A stretch of 38,726 nucleotides of DNA from NCBI GenBank assembly GCA_022820125.1, contig JAJEGA010000063.1, positions 1 to 38,726 on the forward strand, in the 5' to 3' direction. Position numbers and translations under genes: made by a program. How positions within the stretch are numbered: the first letter of the stretch is position 1; each line of letters opens with the position of its first letter. The stretch is from Anaerolineae bacterium. Lineage in GTDB: Bacteria > Chloroflexota > Anaerolineae > Aggregatilineales > Phototrophicaceae. Positions 18,109 through 28,900 of the stretch are shown in pieces. The notes beneath the pieces are model-generated. The model worked only from the letters and a program-made list of their open reading frames with translations, searched no databases and was not told the origin of the DNA.

Positions 18109-20607
18109 ATGGAAAACCTCCCGCTCCTGGTCCCTTTGGTGATACTTGTGCCAGCGCTCGGCGCATTTATCAACTTTTTCTTCGGTGCCAAGCTTGAGGA
18201 AAAATGGTCGGGTTATATCGGCTGCTTCGCTTCGATTTTATCTTTCCTTGTTTCATTGCTTTTGCTGACCTATGTGACCGGCACCAATGGCGGCGCGGCG
18301 GTTGTCAATCCGCCCTTTGTGGATGGCTGGCTGCGGATTGATTCCATTGGCTTGGATATCTCCTGGCAGCAGCGCGTTGACTCGCTGAGCGTGACGATGA
18401 TGCTGGTGGTGACCGGCGTCGGCTCGCTGATTCATCTCTACGCCCGCGGTTATATGCACGGCGACAAGTGGTATCCGCGCTTCTTCGCCTATCTGAATAT
18501 GTTCCTGGCTTTTATGCTCATCCTGGTCACGGGCAATAACTTCCTGATGCTCTTCGTGGGCTGGGAGGGGGTCGGGCTTTGTTCCTTCTTGCTCATCGGC
18601 TTTTGGTGGGACAAGAAAGCGCCCGAAGGCTGGAAGAACAGCAACGCGGCGCGCAAAGCCTTCATCGTCAATCGCATCGGCGACTTTGGCTTGCTGATGG
18701 CGATGTTCCTGATCTTCTGGACATTTGGCACGCTTGATTTCCATAAGGCGGGCGAGCTGCCCAATACGGAAGCGAAATACCTCGTCCACTGGCGCGAGCA
18801 TAACGGGCTTCTGGAGCATAAGGAAGAATCCGCGGGCGAGGACGAAGCGGCGGATGATGGCCATGGAAGCAGCTACAAATGCGCGCCGGCCGCCCACGAA
18901 GCGGACGACGCGCATGGCGCCGATGACGCCGGGCACAGCGCGCCGAATCCGCTGGCCAGCGACATCCGCGCCATCTACTGCGACAATCACCATTTCGATA
19001 TCGACTTGCTTGGCGTTTTCGGGCAGACGACCGAACGCTTTGGCAAGGGCGAGACCGTCGACTTCAACGGCTTCCAAATGGCATTTGACGATGTCATCTT
19101 CTTGATCGCGTTATTCATCCTGTTAGGCGTCACCGGCAAGTCGGCGCAGATACCGCTGTTCGTCTGGCTGCCGGACGCGATGGCTGGCCCGACGCCCGTC
19201 AGCGCGCTTATACATGCGGCGACTATGGTGACCGCGGGCGTCTTCATCCTGGTGCGCTCGAACGTCTTTTTGTGGGAATTGAATCACGGTGGATACGTCA
19301 TCGGCATGGTGATTACCCTGGTCGGCGCTGGCACTGCGCTGATGGCTGGTTACATCGCGCTGGGTCAATGGGATATCAAACGCGTGCTCGCTTATTCGAC
19401 GATATCGCAGCTGGGATTCATGGTGGCGGCGGTCGGCATCGGCGCATACGTGGCGGCGATGTTCCACCTGGTAACGCACGCCGTATTCAAGGCGCTGCTC
19501 TTCCTCGGCAGCGGCTCGGTCATCCACGGCGTCGAGCACGGTCATCATCACGCGCATGAGCATGGAGAGAGCGGCGATCATCACGACGACCATGCTTCCC
19601 CTCATAACGATGGGGAGTTTGACCCGCAGGACATGCGCAATATGGGCGGCTTGCGCAAGCGCATGCCCATCACCTATATCACCTATTTGATTGGCACATT
19701 GGCGCTGGCGGGGATATTCCCCTTCGCCGGCTTCTGGTCGAAAGACGAGATCCTGGCTGATGCCTGGTTCGAGGGTTTTGAGCTCAATGAGTTAAGCGGC
19801 TTCATCGCCTTTGGCGTGCTGCTGGTCGCGGCTGCGTTCACCGCCTTTTATATGTGGCGGCAGATTGTGCTGGTCTTCCTGGATGACGCGCGCAGTGAAG
19901 CGGCTGAGCAGGCGCCGGAGAGCAATGGCGCGATGCTGCTGCCGCTGCTGATCCTGGCGCTATTCACCATCATCATCGGCTTCATCAATGTGCCCAAATC
20001 AACGCCGATCTTCGACGGGATTTATCAACCCTACGAATTTAAGCATTTTCTCGAGCACAGCCTGGTTAGCGTTTCGCGCGGGCACTCGCTGGACTTCAAC
20101 CTGTCCATCGCGGGCATCGCTTTGGTCTTGGGAATCGCCTCCATTCTGGTCGCCAACCGCGTTTACAAGGGCAATGGCTTGGGGAGCGGCAATCGTGATT
20201 TGCTGGAAGAAGGCGGCGCCTCGCGGCCGCTGTTCAGGCTGGCAAACGCCCGGCTCTATTGGGACGAAGTTTACGCCGCGCTAATCGAGCAGCCCTTCAA
20301 TCGGCTCGCGGGATTCCTGGCTGATAGGGTGGATTGGGATTTCCTGCACAATTACTTCCACGACAGCATAATCAAGCGCGGCTTTGACACCATCGCCGAC
20401 TTGCTTGGCAAGCCCTTCGATCTCGGCATTGTCGACGGCGCGGTCAACGGCGTCGGCGCTTTTGTGCTGCGCGCGGCTGAATGGATGCGGCGGGCGCAGA
20501 CCGGCTACGTCCGGCTTTATGCGGTGGTCTTGTTCATCGGCGTGGTCGCCGTCATCGCCCTCATGATAATCCCCTTTGTTCAGACGCTGCTTGCAGGCGG
20601 CTCTTAA
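18109..20607 (+). CDS. nuoL: NADH-quinone oxidoreductase subunit L with His-rich loops
   Basis: This antiporter-like ND5 subunit forms the distal proton channel and carries the long lateral helix. Motifs include WEGVGLCSFLLIGFWW, the channel region SAQIPLFVWLPDAMAGPTPVSALIHAATMVTAGVFIL, LAYSTISQLGFM, and HAVFKALLFLGSGSVIHG. It is 832 residues, against about 610 in E. coli. Extra length comes from a loop at about residues 218-300, rich in Asp, Glu, Ala and His with two Cys, and a second loop at about 474-505 with more than ten His. Both lie between transmembrane segments. The rest is in the C-terminal region with the lateral helix and last helix (LYAVVLFIGVVAVIALMIIP). Confidence 0.95.
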   Translation: MENLPLLVPLVILVPALGAFINFFFGAKLEEKWSGYIGCFASILSFLVSLLLLTYVTGTNGGAAVVNPPFVDGWLRIDSIGLDISWQQRVDSLSVTMMLVVTGVGSLIHLYARGYMHGDKWYPRFFAYLNMFLAFMLILVTGNNFLMLFVGWEGVGLCSFLLIGFWWDKKAPEGWKNSNAARKAFIVNRIGDFGLLMAMFLIFWTFGTLDFHKAGELPNTEAKYLVHWREHNGLLEHKEESAGEDEAADDGHGSSYKCAPAAHEADDAHGADDAGHSAPNPLASDIRAIYCDNHHFDIDLLGVFGQTTERFGKGETVDFNGFQMAFDDVIFLIALFILLGVTGKSAQIPLFVWLPDAMAGPTPVSALIHAATMVTAGVFILVRSNVFLWELNHGGYVIGMVITLVGAGTALMAGYIALGQWDIKRVLAYSTISQLGFMVAAVGIGAYVAAMFHLVTHAVFKALLFLGSGSVIHGVEHGHHHAHEHGESGDHHDDHASPHNDGEFDPQDMRNMGGLRKRMPITYITYLIGTLALAGIFPFAGFWSKDEILADAWFEGFELNELSGFIAFGVLLVAAAFTAFYMWRQIVLVFLDDARSEAAEQAPESNGAMLLPLLILALFTIIIGFINVPKSTPIFDGIYQPYEFKHFLEHSLVSVSRGHSLDFNLSIAGIALVLGIASILVANRVYKGNGLGSGNRDLLEEGGASRPLFRLANARLYWDEVYAALIEQPFNRLAGFLADRVDWDFLHNYFHDSIIKRGFDTIADLLGKPFDLGIVDGAVNGVGAFVLRAAEWMRRAQTGYVRLYAVVLFIGVVAVIALMIIPFVQTLLAGGS

Positions 20608-20622
20608 GGAGAAGGCAGTCCT

Positions 20623-22230
20623 ATGGATGTAACTGGACTTTCGCTCACAACGATCACTTTGTTCCTGCCGATGGTTGGTCTCGCCATTCTGCTCTTCATG
20701 AACGGCGAGACGCAAAAGGCGAATCTGAAGTGGGTCGCCTTCGCGACCAGCGTGGTCACCTTTGTCGCTTCGGTCTTGATGTGGATCAACTTTGATCCAA
20801 GCACATCCGAGCTGCAAATGGCGCAGCGCAATACCTGGGCGGAGATCTCCCTGGGCGATTCCGTCATCAACGTCAGCTATTTTGTCGGTGTCGATGGCAT
20901 CAGCATGCTTCTGGTTTTGCTGACAACGTTCATCATGCCGATAGCGATCCTGGGCTCCTTCGGCAGTCATATATTTGAAGAGCGCGGACGCGAGAAGCTC
21001 TACTACATCTTCTTGATGCTGCTCGAGTGGTCGATGCTTGGCGTCTTTGTCGTGCACGATTTGATCATCTTTTACGTCTTTTGGGAAGTCACCTTGGTGC
21101 CGATGTATTTCTTGATCGGCATCTGGGGCTCGGAAGAGCGGATTTACGCCGCCGTCAAGTTCTTCCTTTATACGATGGCTGGTTCAATTCTGATGCTGAT
21201 CGCCATTCTCTATGTCGGCAATCGCGCCGGCACCTTCAGCACCTACAGCGCCGGCGGCGATATCGGCGTGATCGAGCGCGTGCATAACTGGGAGGGCGAG
21301 GGAACCTACTGGGATGGCGTTGGCCCTGAAGGTGAAAGCGAAGAAGCCGGCTTCCTCTTCAATTCAGTGGAGAGTTGGCTCTTCCTGGGCTTCCTGGTGG
21401 CTTTCGCGATCAAGGTGCCGATCTTTCCCTTCCACAGCTGGCTGCCGGACGCGCACGTGCAAGCGCCGACGGCCGGCTCGGTGATCCTGGCTGGCGTATT
21501 GCTGAAGATGGGCACCTATGGCATCGTGCGCTTCAACCTGAACTTGTTCCCCGAGGCGACGGTGGCTTGGGCGCCAACTATCGCCTTCCTCGGCGTCGTT
21601 GGCATCATTTACGGCGCCTGGGTCAGTTATGCGCAGGACAACGTCAAGAAGCTGGTCGCTTATTCATCGGTCAGCCACCTTGGCTTCGTTGTCGTCGGCA
21701 TCTTCGCCCTCAACGCGCAGGGCTTGCAAGGCGCGACTTTGCAGATGGTCAATCACGGCATCAGCACCGGCGGCCTCTTTTTGATTGTCGGCATGCTATA
21801 CGAGCGCTGGCACACGAAGGAGATGGCTGATTACGGCGGGGTTTGGAAGATGATGCCGCTCTTCGGCGGGATCAGCCTGGTGATTTCGCTCAGCAGCATG
21901 GGCTTGCCTGGCTTGAACGGCTTCATCGGCGAGTTCACCATTCTGCTTGGCTCGCTGGGCAGCGATTATCTGGGTTTCGCTTTCACGCTCTTCGCGACGC
22001 TGGGCGTCATCATGGCGGCAGTCTATCTGCTGAAGATGTTCCAGCACGTATTCATGGGCGAATTGAAGAAGCCACTGAGCAGCGAAGCGGGTTACAAGCT
22101 CAGTTGGAGCGAGAAGGCGGCGTTTATCCCGATCCTCATTATGATTTTCTGGATGGGCATTCAGCCAATCGTCTTCTTCAACATGCTGGATGTCTCGGTG
22201 GATAGCATTGTTGCGCTCTTTGTTCGCTAG
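20623..22230 (+). CDS. nuoM: NADH-quinone oxidoreductase subunit M
   Basis: A 535-residue antiporter-like ND4 subunit with about 14 helices. Conserved parts include the Glu of FYVFWEVTLVPMYFLIG, the channel Lys in FAIKVPIFPFHSWLPDAHVQAPTAGSVILAGVLLKMGTYG, and SVSHLGFVVVG. A charged loop of about 35 residues (near 205-245, GVIERVHNWEGEGTYWDGVGPEGESEEAG) is longer than usual. AAGGAGAAGG precedes the ATG. It lies 15 bases after nuoL. Confidence 0.96.
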   Translation: MDVTGLSLTTITLFLPMVGLAILLFMNGETQKANLKWVAFATSVVTFVASVLMWINFDPSTSELQMAQRNTWAEISLGDSVINVSYFVGVDGISMLLVLLTTFIMPIAILGSFGSHIFEERGREKLYYIFLMLLEWSMLGVFVVHDLIIFYVFWEVTLVPMYFLIGIWGSEERIYAAVKFFLYTMAGSILMLIAILYVGNRAGTFSTYSAGGDIGVIERVHNWEGEGTYWDGVGPEGESEEAGFLFNSVESWLFLGFLVAFAIKVPIFPFHSWLPDAHVQAPTAGSVILAGVLLKMGTYGIVRFNLNLFPEATVAWAPTIAFLGVVGIIYGAWVSYAQDNVKKLVAYSSVSHLGFVVVGIFALNAQGLQGATLQMVNHGISTGGLFLIVGMLYERWHTKEMADYGGVWKMMPLFGGISLVISLSSMGLPGLNGFIGEFTILLGSLGSDYLGFAFTLFATLGVIMAAVYLLKMFQHVFMGELKKPLSSEAGYKLSWSEKAAFIPILIMIFWMGIQPIVFFNMLDVSVDSIVALFVR

Positions 22231-22238
22231 GAGAGACC

Positions 22239-23777
22239 ATGTTTGAGTCGCCAACAATCGCGGAGTTCCTGGCGGATTCCAACCTGGCATCAACCTTGCC
22301 GGGCGCATTGCTTTTGACCTGGACGTTGATTCTGGTCCTGGTTGATTTATTCGCTGGCGAAGACCGCGCGCATTGGACGCCGGTGGCGGCTTGCATTGGC
22401 TTGGGCATCAGCTTCCTGTCGAATCTCTTTGTGTATTCGCCGGCAGAAGGTGAACAGATCGCGCTCTACGGTATGTTCATCGCCGATGCCTTCACCGGTT
22501 TCCTGAATATGGTGATTCTGGTCGCCACTTTGATCGCGATCTTGATGAGCTGGGATTACCTCAACCGCGCTGATATCCATCGCGGCGAGTATTATATCCT
22601 GGCGTTGATTTCATCGGCGGGCGCAATGTTCATGGTGGCGGCGAATGACCTGATCGTCATTTTCGTCGCGCTTGAGTTGCTGAGCATACCGCTCTACATC
22701 CTGGCGGCTTTCCGCTCGATCAAGAATGATGGCAGCGAACTCTCGCTGAAGTCCGAAGAAAGCGGCATGAAGTATTTCATCCTGGGCGCCTTTTCCAGCG
22801 CATTCTTGGTCTTCGGCGCGGCTTTGGTCTATGGCGCGACCGGCGCCACCAACATCCCGCAGATCTTCAGCGTCGTTGGCGCAATCATCGGCGGGACATC
22901 GGCCGCGACATTCTATCTCTTGATTGGCGCGGCTTTGCTCGTGGTTGGCTTGGGATTCAAAGTGGCGGTTGTGCCCTTCCATATGTGGACGCCCGATGTT
23001 TATGAAGGCGCGCCGACGCCGGTGACCGCCTTGATGAGCGTGACGGCAAAGGTTGGCGGCTTCGCGGCGCTGCTGCGCGTCTTGGTCACCGGCCTTTCCG
23101 CGCTGGCGCTGGCTGAGGGCGGGGCGGCCGCCTGGCAAACGACCGCGACCATCATCGCCATATTGACCTTGGTGCTGGGCAACTTCGTCGCGATTTCCCA
23201 GCGCAATCTCAAACGAATGCTGGCTTATTCATCAATCGCGCACGCCGGTTACATCATGGTGGCGGTGGCGGCGGCGGGAACGGCAACGGCCATTGACGCG
23301 GCGACGCAGAGCGCCTTGGTGTACATGATGGCTTATATGTTCACCAATCTTGGCGCATTCGCCGTCGTTATGGCAATTGAGCGGGAAGACGGCAGCGGCG
23401 GCAATATCGAGGATATCACCGGCTTGGCGAAGACGCGTCCGCTAATGGCGATGGCGATGACCGTCTTCATGCTCAGCTTGACCGGCATCCCGCTGACGGC
23501 TGGCTTCGTCGGCAAGTTTATGGTATTCGCCTCGGCGCTCCAAGCTGGCTTGTTCGGGTTGGCGATCATCGGCGTGTTGACCAGCGTCGTCAGCGCTTTC
23601 TATTATGTGCGCGTGGTGGTCAATATGTACCTGCGAGACAGCTCGGTCGACTTGCAGCCGGCGCTGGAGACGCCCTACGTCCGCTGGGCGATTAACATTG
23701 CTTTGGCTGGCACGATGATCTTCGGCATCTTCTATCCGCTGGCGACCAACTTGGTCGGCATGGTCAGCATTGCCTGA
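22239..23777 (+). CDS. nuoN: NADH-quinone oxidoreductase subunit N
   Basis: A 512-residue antiporter-like ND2 subunit and the last of the 14 complex I genes. Conserved segments are FVALELLSIPLYILAAF (helix Glu), LGLGFKVAVVPFHMWTPDVYEGAPTPVTALMSVTAKVGGFAALLR (channel Lys and HxWxPDVYEGAP), and NLKRMLAYSSIAHAGYIMV. AGGAGAGACC immediately precedes the ATG, 8 bases after nuoM. The next gene is 113 bases away. Confidence 0.96.
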   Translation: MFESPTIAEFLADSNLASTLPGALLLTWTLILVLVDLFAGEDRAHWTPVAACIGLGISFLSNLFVYSPAEGEQIALYGMFIADAFTGFLNMVILVATLIAILMSWDYLNRADIHRGEYYILALISSAGAMFMVAANDLIVIFVALELLSIPLYILAAFRSIKNDGSELSLKSEESGMKYFILGAFSSAFLVFGAALVYGATGATNIPQIFSVVGAIIGGTSAATFYLLIGAALLVVGLGFKVAVVPFHMWTPDVYEGAPTPVTALMSVTAKVGGFAALLRVLVTGLSALALAEGGAAAWQTTATIIAILTLVLGNFVAISQRNLKRMLAYSSIAHAGYIMVAVAAAGTATAIDAATQSALVYMMAYMFTNLGAFAVVMAIEREDGSGGNIEDITGLAKTRPLMAMAMTVFMLSLTGIPLTAGFVGKFMVFASALQAGLFGLAIIGVLTSVVSAFYYVRVVVNMYLRDSSVDLQPALETPYVRWAINIALAGTMIFGIFYPLATNLVGMVSIA

Positions 23778-23890
23778 GCGCGGCGCCGCCCAAATTCAGC
23801 GCCTTATACCGAGGCTGAGCGGTCGCTGGCTTCGTATTCGTTCCCTGTGAGATTAGCTAAGCTGTACGCAGTTTTGTCGACGGGTCGGTC

Positions 23891-24808
23891 ATGACGCGCA
23901 GAGAACGGGAAGGTTTCCTCTGGATCATTTTGGCGGCGGCCGGTTTTTCCCTCATGCCGACCATGGTGAAGCTGACTTACCTGCATTCGAGCTTTGAGCC
24001 GCTGGACGTTGCCATTTGGCGCTTTCTGATCGCCGCGCCGCTGATGTGGGCGCTGGTGCTGCTAAGGCGCCGGTCCAGGCCAGCCGCCGCCGCCGACGAT
24101 CTGCCGATAACGCGCTTGCTCATCATCGGCCTCATCATTGCCGCAGCCGTAATGACAGCCTTCTTTGCCTTGGAGCGGCTGCCGGGAAGCGCTTACATTG
24201 TTTTGCTATATTCTTATCCAGCGATGGTGGCGCTGCTCTCGCGCCTCATGGGGGACAGGATCCATGCGAGAACCTGGTTCGCCGTGGCTTTGGCGCTTGT
24301 CGGCGTCGCGCTGACCGTGCCAAATGCGTCGGCGACGGCGGATGCTGACATGCTCGGCGTCGGCTTGGCGTTGCTCAATGCCGCGATCATTGCGATTTAT
24401 TATCTGCTGACGAGGCGGGCGCTTGATGGCGTGGTTGATGTGTCGCGGGCGAGCGCTGTGATGATGGCGGGCGCATTAATCATCATGTGCTTGCTCCTGC
24501 TGCTTCGCGGCTTGCAATCCCCCCAGAATCCGCTCACTCTGATCCTGCTAATTGGCATCGCGGTATTCGGCACCGTCTTGCCCGTCTTCGGCGTAAACAT
24601 TGCGGTACAGCGCATCGGCGCGGCGCAGGCATCTTTGGTCAGCACGGTTGAGCCGATCATGTCGATGGTTGTGTCGATGCTTATACTGAGCGAAGTGATA
24701 ATCGCTTTGCAGTGGCTGGGTGCGGCGCTTATCATCGGCAGCGTGATTGCGCTTCAACTGCGGCCGCGAAAAGGCATAGACCTCAGTATCGCTCACGAGG
24801 CGGCTTAG
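23891..24808 (+). CDS. DMT-superfamily (EamA-type) transporter
   Basis: A 305-residue protein with about ten hydrophobic helices arranged as two repeated five-helix halves, typical of EamA-type permeases that export amino acids or metabolites. Visible signatures are the first-half AIWRFLIAAPLMW and LLYSYPAMVALLS segments and the second-half RIGAAQASLVSTVEPIMSMVVSMLILSEVI with GAALIIGSVIAL. The substrate cannot be inferred. The start ATG is at 23891. The next gene begins 10 bases after its stop, so the two are likely co-transcribed. Confidence 0.88.
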   Translation: MTRREREGFLWIILAAAGFSLMPTMVKLTYLHSSFEPLDVAIWRFLIAAPLMWALVLLRRRSRPAAAADDLPITRLLIIGLIIAAAVMTAFFALERLPGSAYIVLLYSYPAMVALLSRLMGDRIHARTWFAVALALVGVALTVPNASATADADMLGVGLALLNAAIIAIYYLLTRRALDGVVDVSRASAVMMAGALIIMCLLLLLRGLQSPQNPLTLILLIGIAVFGTVLPVFGVNIAVQRIGAAQASLVSTVEPIMSMVVSMLILSEVIIALQWLGAALIIGSVIALQLRPRKGIDLSIAHEAA

Positions 24809-24818
24809 GCGCGGCGCA

Positions 24819-25346
24819 ATGTCTTATTCCGACCAACTGCCAAGCGAATTGCTCGCCGATATCAAACGCAACCGCGAGGGGCGTCTTTCGTCGCGACAGC
24901 GCATCGAGTTGGTGACGGAACCGCTGGCGACCTTGCTATTGCTGTCTGTGCCTTTGATCTTGATCGCCGGTCGATACGGTCCCGCGGGCCGCGTCTTCGT
25001 CCTGTTGCTGGTCGCCGGATTCGCCTTGACGATCGTTATGCGCGCTTTGCGCTTCGCTCGCGTCAAACTCTGTTATCGCGTGTTATTCGCCGAGCGGCTC
25101 AGCGCTCGCTGGATGTTCTGGCGAAAGACGAGCTTGACCGACCGCTCGGGCGAGCCGGTGCGTTTCGATCACCGGCTGTCGCGCAAGCTCAAGATAAAGC
25201 CCGATCAAAGCCTCCACGTTTACTATGTTGAGGCGGGGGACCGTCGCATCATGCTAAACATGACGCCGCGCGATCATCCTCAATCGGAACTCGCCGAGCC
25301 AAGCGACAACTTCACCGCCGCCGGCGGGCTGCATTATGCCGATTGA
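24819..25346 (+). CDS. Membrane protein of unknown function, two helices
   Basis: A 175-residue protein I do not recognise. The N-terminal 30 residues are polar (SDQLPSELLADIKRNREGRLSSRQR). Two hydrophobic helices follow at about residues 34-52 and 58-74. A basic cytosol-like region (about 80-165) rich in Arg, Lys and Asp ends in a short tail. It has no cysteine cluster or catalytic motif. The gene is coupled to its neighbours: it starts 10 bases after the DMT transporter and its last 11 bases overlap the YbaK-family gene. Confidence 0.75.
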   Translation: MSYSDQLPSELLADIKRNREGRLSSRQRIELVTEPLATLLLLSVPLILIAGRYGPAGRVFVLLLVAGFALTIVMRALRFARVKLCYRVLFAERLSARWMFWRKTSLTDRSGEPVRFDHRLSRKLKIKPDQSLHVYYVEAGDRRIMLNMTPRDHPQSELAEPSDNFTAAGGLHYAD

Positions 25347-25881
25347 ATTCAGCGGCGCTGCGGCGCAAGAGAATGCGCAGTCTAGCGCGGCTGAGACGGC
25401 TGCCCTGGGCCTGGCGCAGGTGCAGGCGGCGCTGGATCAATTGGCGCCCGGCATCAAGATCATCGAATTTGACAGCTCCACCGCTACCTCGCAGCAGGCG
25501 GCTGACAATGTCGGCTGCCACCTGGGGCAGATCGTCAAGAGCTTGGGCTTCATGATCAACAAGTCGCTGCCCGTACTCGTTTTGACCAGCGGCGATCAGA
25601 TGATTGATGAGCGTAAGCTGGCGGCGCTGTTCGGGGTTGGGCGAAAGAAGGCGCGCATGATGAATGCCCAGCAATGCCTGGCGATCCTCGGTTACGCGCC
25701 CGGTGGCGTCCCGCCAATCGGCCATCGCGGTGGCGGCATCGCGGTGTATCTGGATGAGTCGCTGAAGCGCTATGAAACGGTCTACGCTGCGGGCGGCGCC
25801 GCCAATGCGATCTTCCCCATGCGGCTTTCCCGGCTGCAAGAAGTGACGGACGGCGCCTTTGCCGATCTGATCAAAGCTTGA
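25336..25881 (+). CDS. YbaK/EbsC-family aminoacyl-tRNA deacylase
   Basis: A 181-residue single-domain protein of the YbaK/ProX editing family, which hydrolyses mischarged aminoacyl-tRNAs (in known members Cys-tRNA-Pro or Ala-tRNA-Pro). The family features are STATSQQAADNVGCHLGQIVKSL with the conserved Lys of the active pocket, LAALFGVGRKKARM, and GYAPGGVPPIGH. The exact tRNA specificity is not determinable. The gene overlaps the preceding membrane-protein gene by 11 bases. It converges on mfd with 25 bases between the two stops. Confidence 0.88.
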   Translation: MPIEFSGAAAQENAQSSAAETAALGLAQVQAALDQLAPGIKIIEFDSSTATSQQAADNVGCHLGQIVKSLGFMINKSLPVLVLTSGDQMIDERKLAALFGVGRKKARMMNAQQCLAILGYAPGGVPPIGHRGGGIAVYLDESLKRYETVYAAGGAANAIFPMRLSRLQEVTDGAFADLIKA

Positions 25882-25906
25882 GGACTCGTGCTGACGGGCG
25901 ACAAGC

Positions 25907-28900
25907 CTAAAGCCGAATGGCGCCGACCAAGCCGACTTTTTCTTCCAACTGCTCGAGGATGTCCAGCAGCCGCTCTTGCCAAAGGTCTGCTTCAGCTGAT
26001 AGCTGCACTTCGGTGCGGGTGACGGTCACATTGTCGCCCAGCGTCAGCGCCAGCAGGTCGCGATTGATGGTGGCGAGGAATGGCAACTTGATGCGAACCT
26101 GCTCGCGCGGCATCAAGACGTGGGTTGCGCGGATCGCCAGCGCCAACACCTTGACCCGAATTTGGAACAGAAGCCCTTCCACCGCCGCCGGCAGCGCACC
26201 GAAGCGGTCTATCAATTCGGCCCGCATAAGCTCGACTTCTTCGCTGCTTTTGATATTGGCGATGCGGCGATAGAGTTGAAGGCGCAGCGCCATCTCCGGG
26301 ATCCAATCGGTCGGGAGATAGGCCGGCAGCGGCAGATCGATAATGAGCCGCTCGCGCGCGGAAGCCGGCGCCAAAGCAGGGCCGCCATCCGCCGCGCCGC
26401 CGCCTTGATCTTTGACCGCCTGCTGCAGCATCTCGGTATAGAGATGCAAGCCGACGCTGGCGATATGGCCCGATTGGCGCATGCTTAGAATATCGCCGCT
26501 GCCGCGCATCTCCAGGTCGCGAATCGCGATCTGGAAGCCGGCGCCAAGCTGCGCATTCTCCGCCAAGGTCTCCAGCCGCGTACGCGCTTCTTCTGTGAGC
26601 CGGCCGGGACCGTGAAAAAAGTAGGCGTAGGCTTGCTGCGCCGAACGCCCGACGCGCCCCCGCAACTGATATAGCTGCGCCACGCCAAAGAGGTCGGCAC
26701 GATCCACAATCAGAGTGTTGACACGGGGCATGTCGATGCCGTTTTCGATGATCGCTGTGGAAATCAGGATATCGAATTCGCCGCGCGTGAACTCGGACAT
26801 GACCTTTTCCAGCGCGCGCGGCGCCATCTGCCCATGGGCGATTGCAATGGTGGCTTCCGGCGCGATGCCTTCGATCTTGTTGCGGATGATGTGGATCGAC
26901 CGGACGCGATTATGCACGACGAATACTTGCCCGCCGCGCTCAAGCTCGCGCATGATCGCCCGCCGCGCCAGCTTGTCGTCCCAGTAGCCGACCTGGGTGA
27001 TCACCGGCAGACGCTCTTCCGGCGGCGATTGGATCATGCTGATATCGCGGATGCCGCTTAAACTCAGATAAAGCGTACGCGGGATCGGCGTCGCCGTCAG
27101 CGTGAGGATGTCGATGCGCGCGCGCAGTTTCTTGAAATGCTCCTTGTGTTTTACGCCGAAGCGCTGCTCCTCGTCGATGATCATCAAACCCAGCTGTTTG
27201 AACTGAATATCGGCGGAGAGCAGGCGGTGGGTGCCGATCACGATGTCGACTTCACCGTTTGCCAGGCGAGCGGCTATAACCTTTTGCTGCGCCTTGGTGC
27301 GGAAGCGCGAGAGCATTTCAATCACGACCGGGAAAGCGGCAAGCCGCGCCTTGAAGTTGTCGTAATGCTGCTGGGTTAGCACGGTGGTCGGCGCCAGCAC
27401 AGCGACTTGGGCGCCATCTTGCACCGCCTTGAACGCGGCGCGCAGGGCGACCTCGGTCTTGCCGAAGCCAACATCGCCGCAGATCAGGCGGTCCATTGGC
27501 TTGCTGCTGCGCATATCGGCTTTCACTTCCTGAATGACGCGCAGCTGATCTTCGGTTTCGACAAAGGCGAAGCCGGCTTCCATCTCGTGCTGCCAGGCGC
27601 TGTCCGGGCTGAAGACGAAGCCCTCGGCTTGCGCGCGCCGGCTGTAGACCTCGAGCAGCTCTTTCGCTTCTGCTACCGCGTTGCGCTGCGCCTTGTCGCG
27701 CGCCTTGATCCACTGATCAGGCTTGCCCAGCTGGTTGAGCTTGGGCGCTGTCTCTTCGGCGCCAACATAACGCGAGAGTCTATCAGCCTGATGGATCGGC
27801 ACGTAGATGGTGTCGGCGTCCCGATATTCGACCAGCAGATACTCGCGCTCGGTGGCGTTGACGGTGCGGTGGCGCATGCCCATGAAGCGGCCGATGCCAT
27901 AATCGACATGCACGACATGGGCGCCGATTTCCCAGTCGGTGTACGATGTATCGGCTGCCGCGCCGGCGCGGGCGCCTTTCGTTTCGCTTCTGCGCCGCGG
28001 CTCCGGGCGCGACCAGCCAAATATCTCGGCATCGGTGATGAAATGCAGGGCGCCGTCATCGCTCGCCAGCGACCAGCCTTCAGCGGCCGATCCGCGAACG
28101 AAGCGCAAGGAAGCGGGCGGCGGCGCATCGTCGATGGCTTCCACCGTCGGAATGATTGCGGAGGCATCCTGCTCGTACCAGAGGTTCGCCAGCCGTTCAA
28201 CCTGCTCGGTGATGATCACCGCGCGGCCGCCGCGATTGCGCAGCTTGCGAACGCGATTAAGCATCGGGCGCAGTTGCCCGCCGAAGCGCTCGCCCGGCTC
28301 AAAGGCGCGCGCCGCTTCGCCCGCCGGCAGGCTGGCTAGGGCAACGTGCGGCAGGCGCTCGAGGCGCTGCGCCAAGCCCTTCCAGGGCAAATGAGGTGGC
28401 GGATGGTCGGACGATATCTGCCCCGACGACAAAGCATCAAGGCGATTCTCGTCCGCGGCGTCGGCGAGTTCCTGCGCTGTCGACTCCAGAAAGTCGGGCT
28501 CCTCAAGCAGAATCAGCGCATTCTCCGGCGCGTAATCCAGCAGGCTGGCTGGCGTTTCATAGAGATAGGGCAGGTAATGCTCAATGTGGGCGAAGGCGCT
28601 GCCCTGCCGCAGCGATTCGATATCGGCGCTCAGGCTGGTGGATTGGGCGTCGCCATCGCGATGCGCCTTTAGCCACTGCTCAAGCTTGGCGCCGAGGGGC
28701 GGCGTCATCTGCGGCAGCGCTTCCCGCGCTGGCACAATTCGCGCCGATTCCACGCGCCGAATGCTTCGCTGATCGCCGGGGTCGAATAGCCGCAAGCTGT
28801 CGATTTCGTCGTCAAAGAATTCGATGCGCAGCGGGTAGTGGCTCGCCAGGGGAAAGATGTCGAGTATGCCGCCGCGCCGGCTGAATGCGCCTGGCTCAAT

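Noticed and set aside
27407..28339. 310-codon plus-strand frame across mfd
   Set aside because: Antisense shadow of the Mfd translocase region; no family features.
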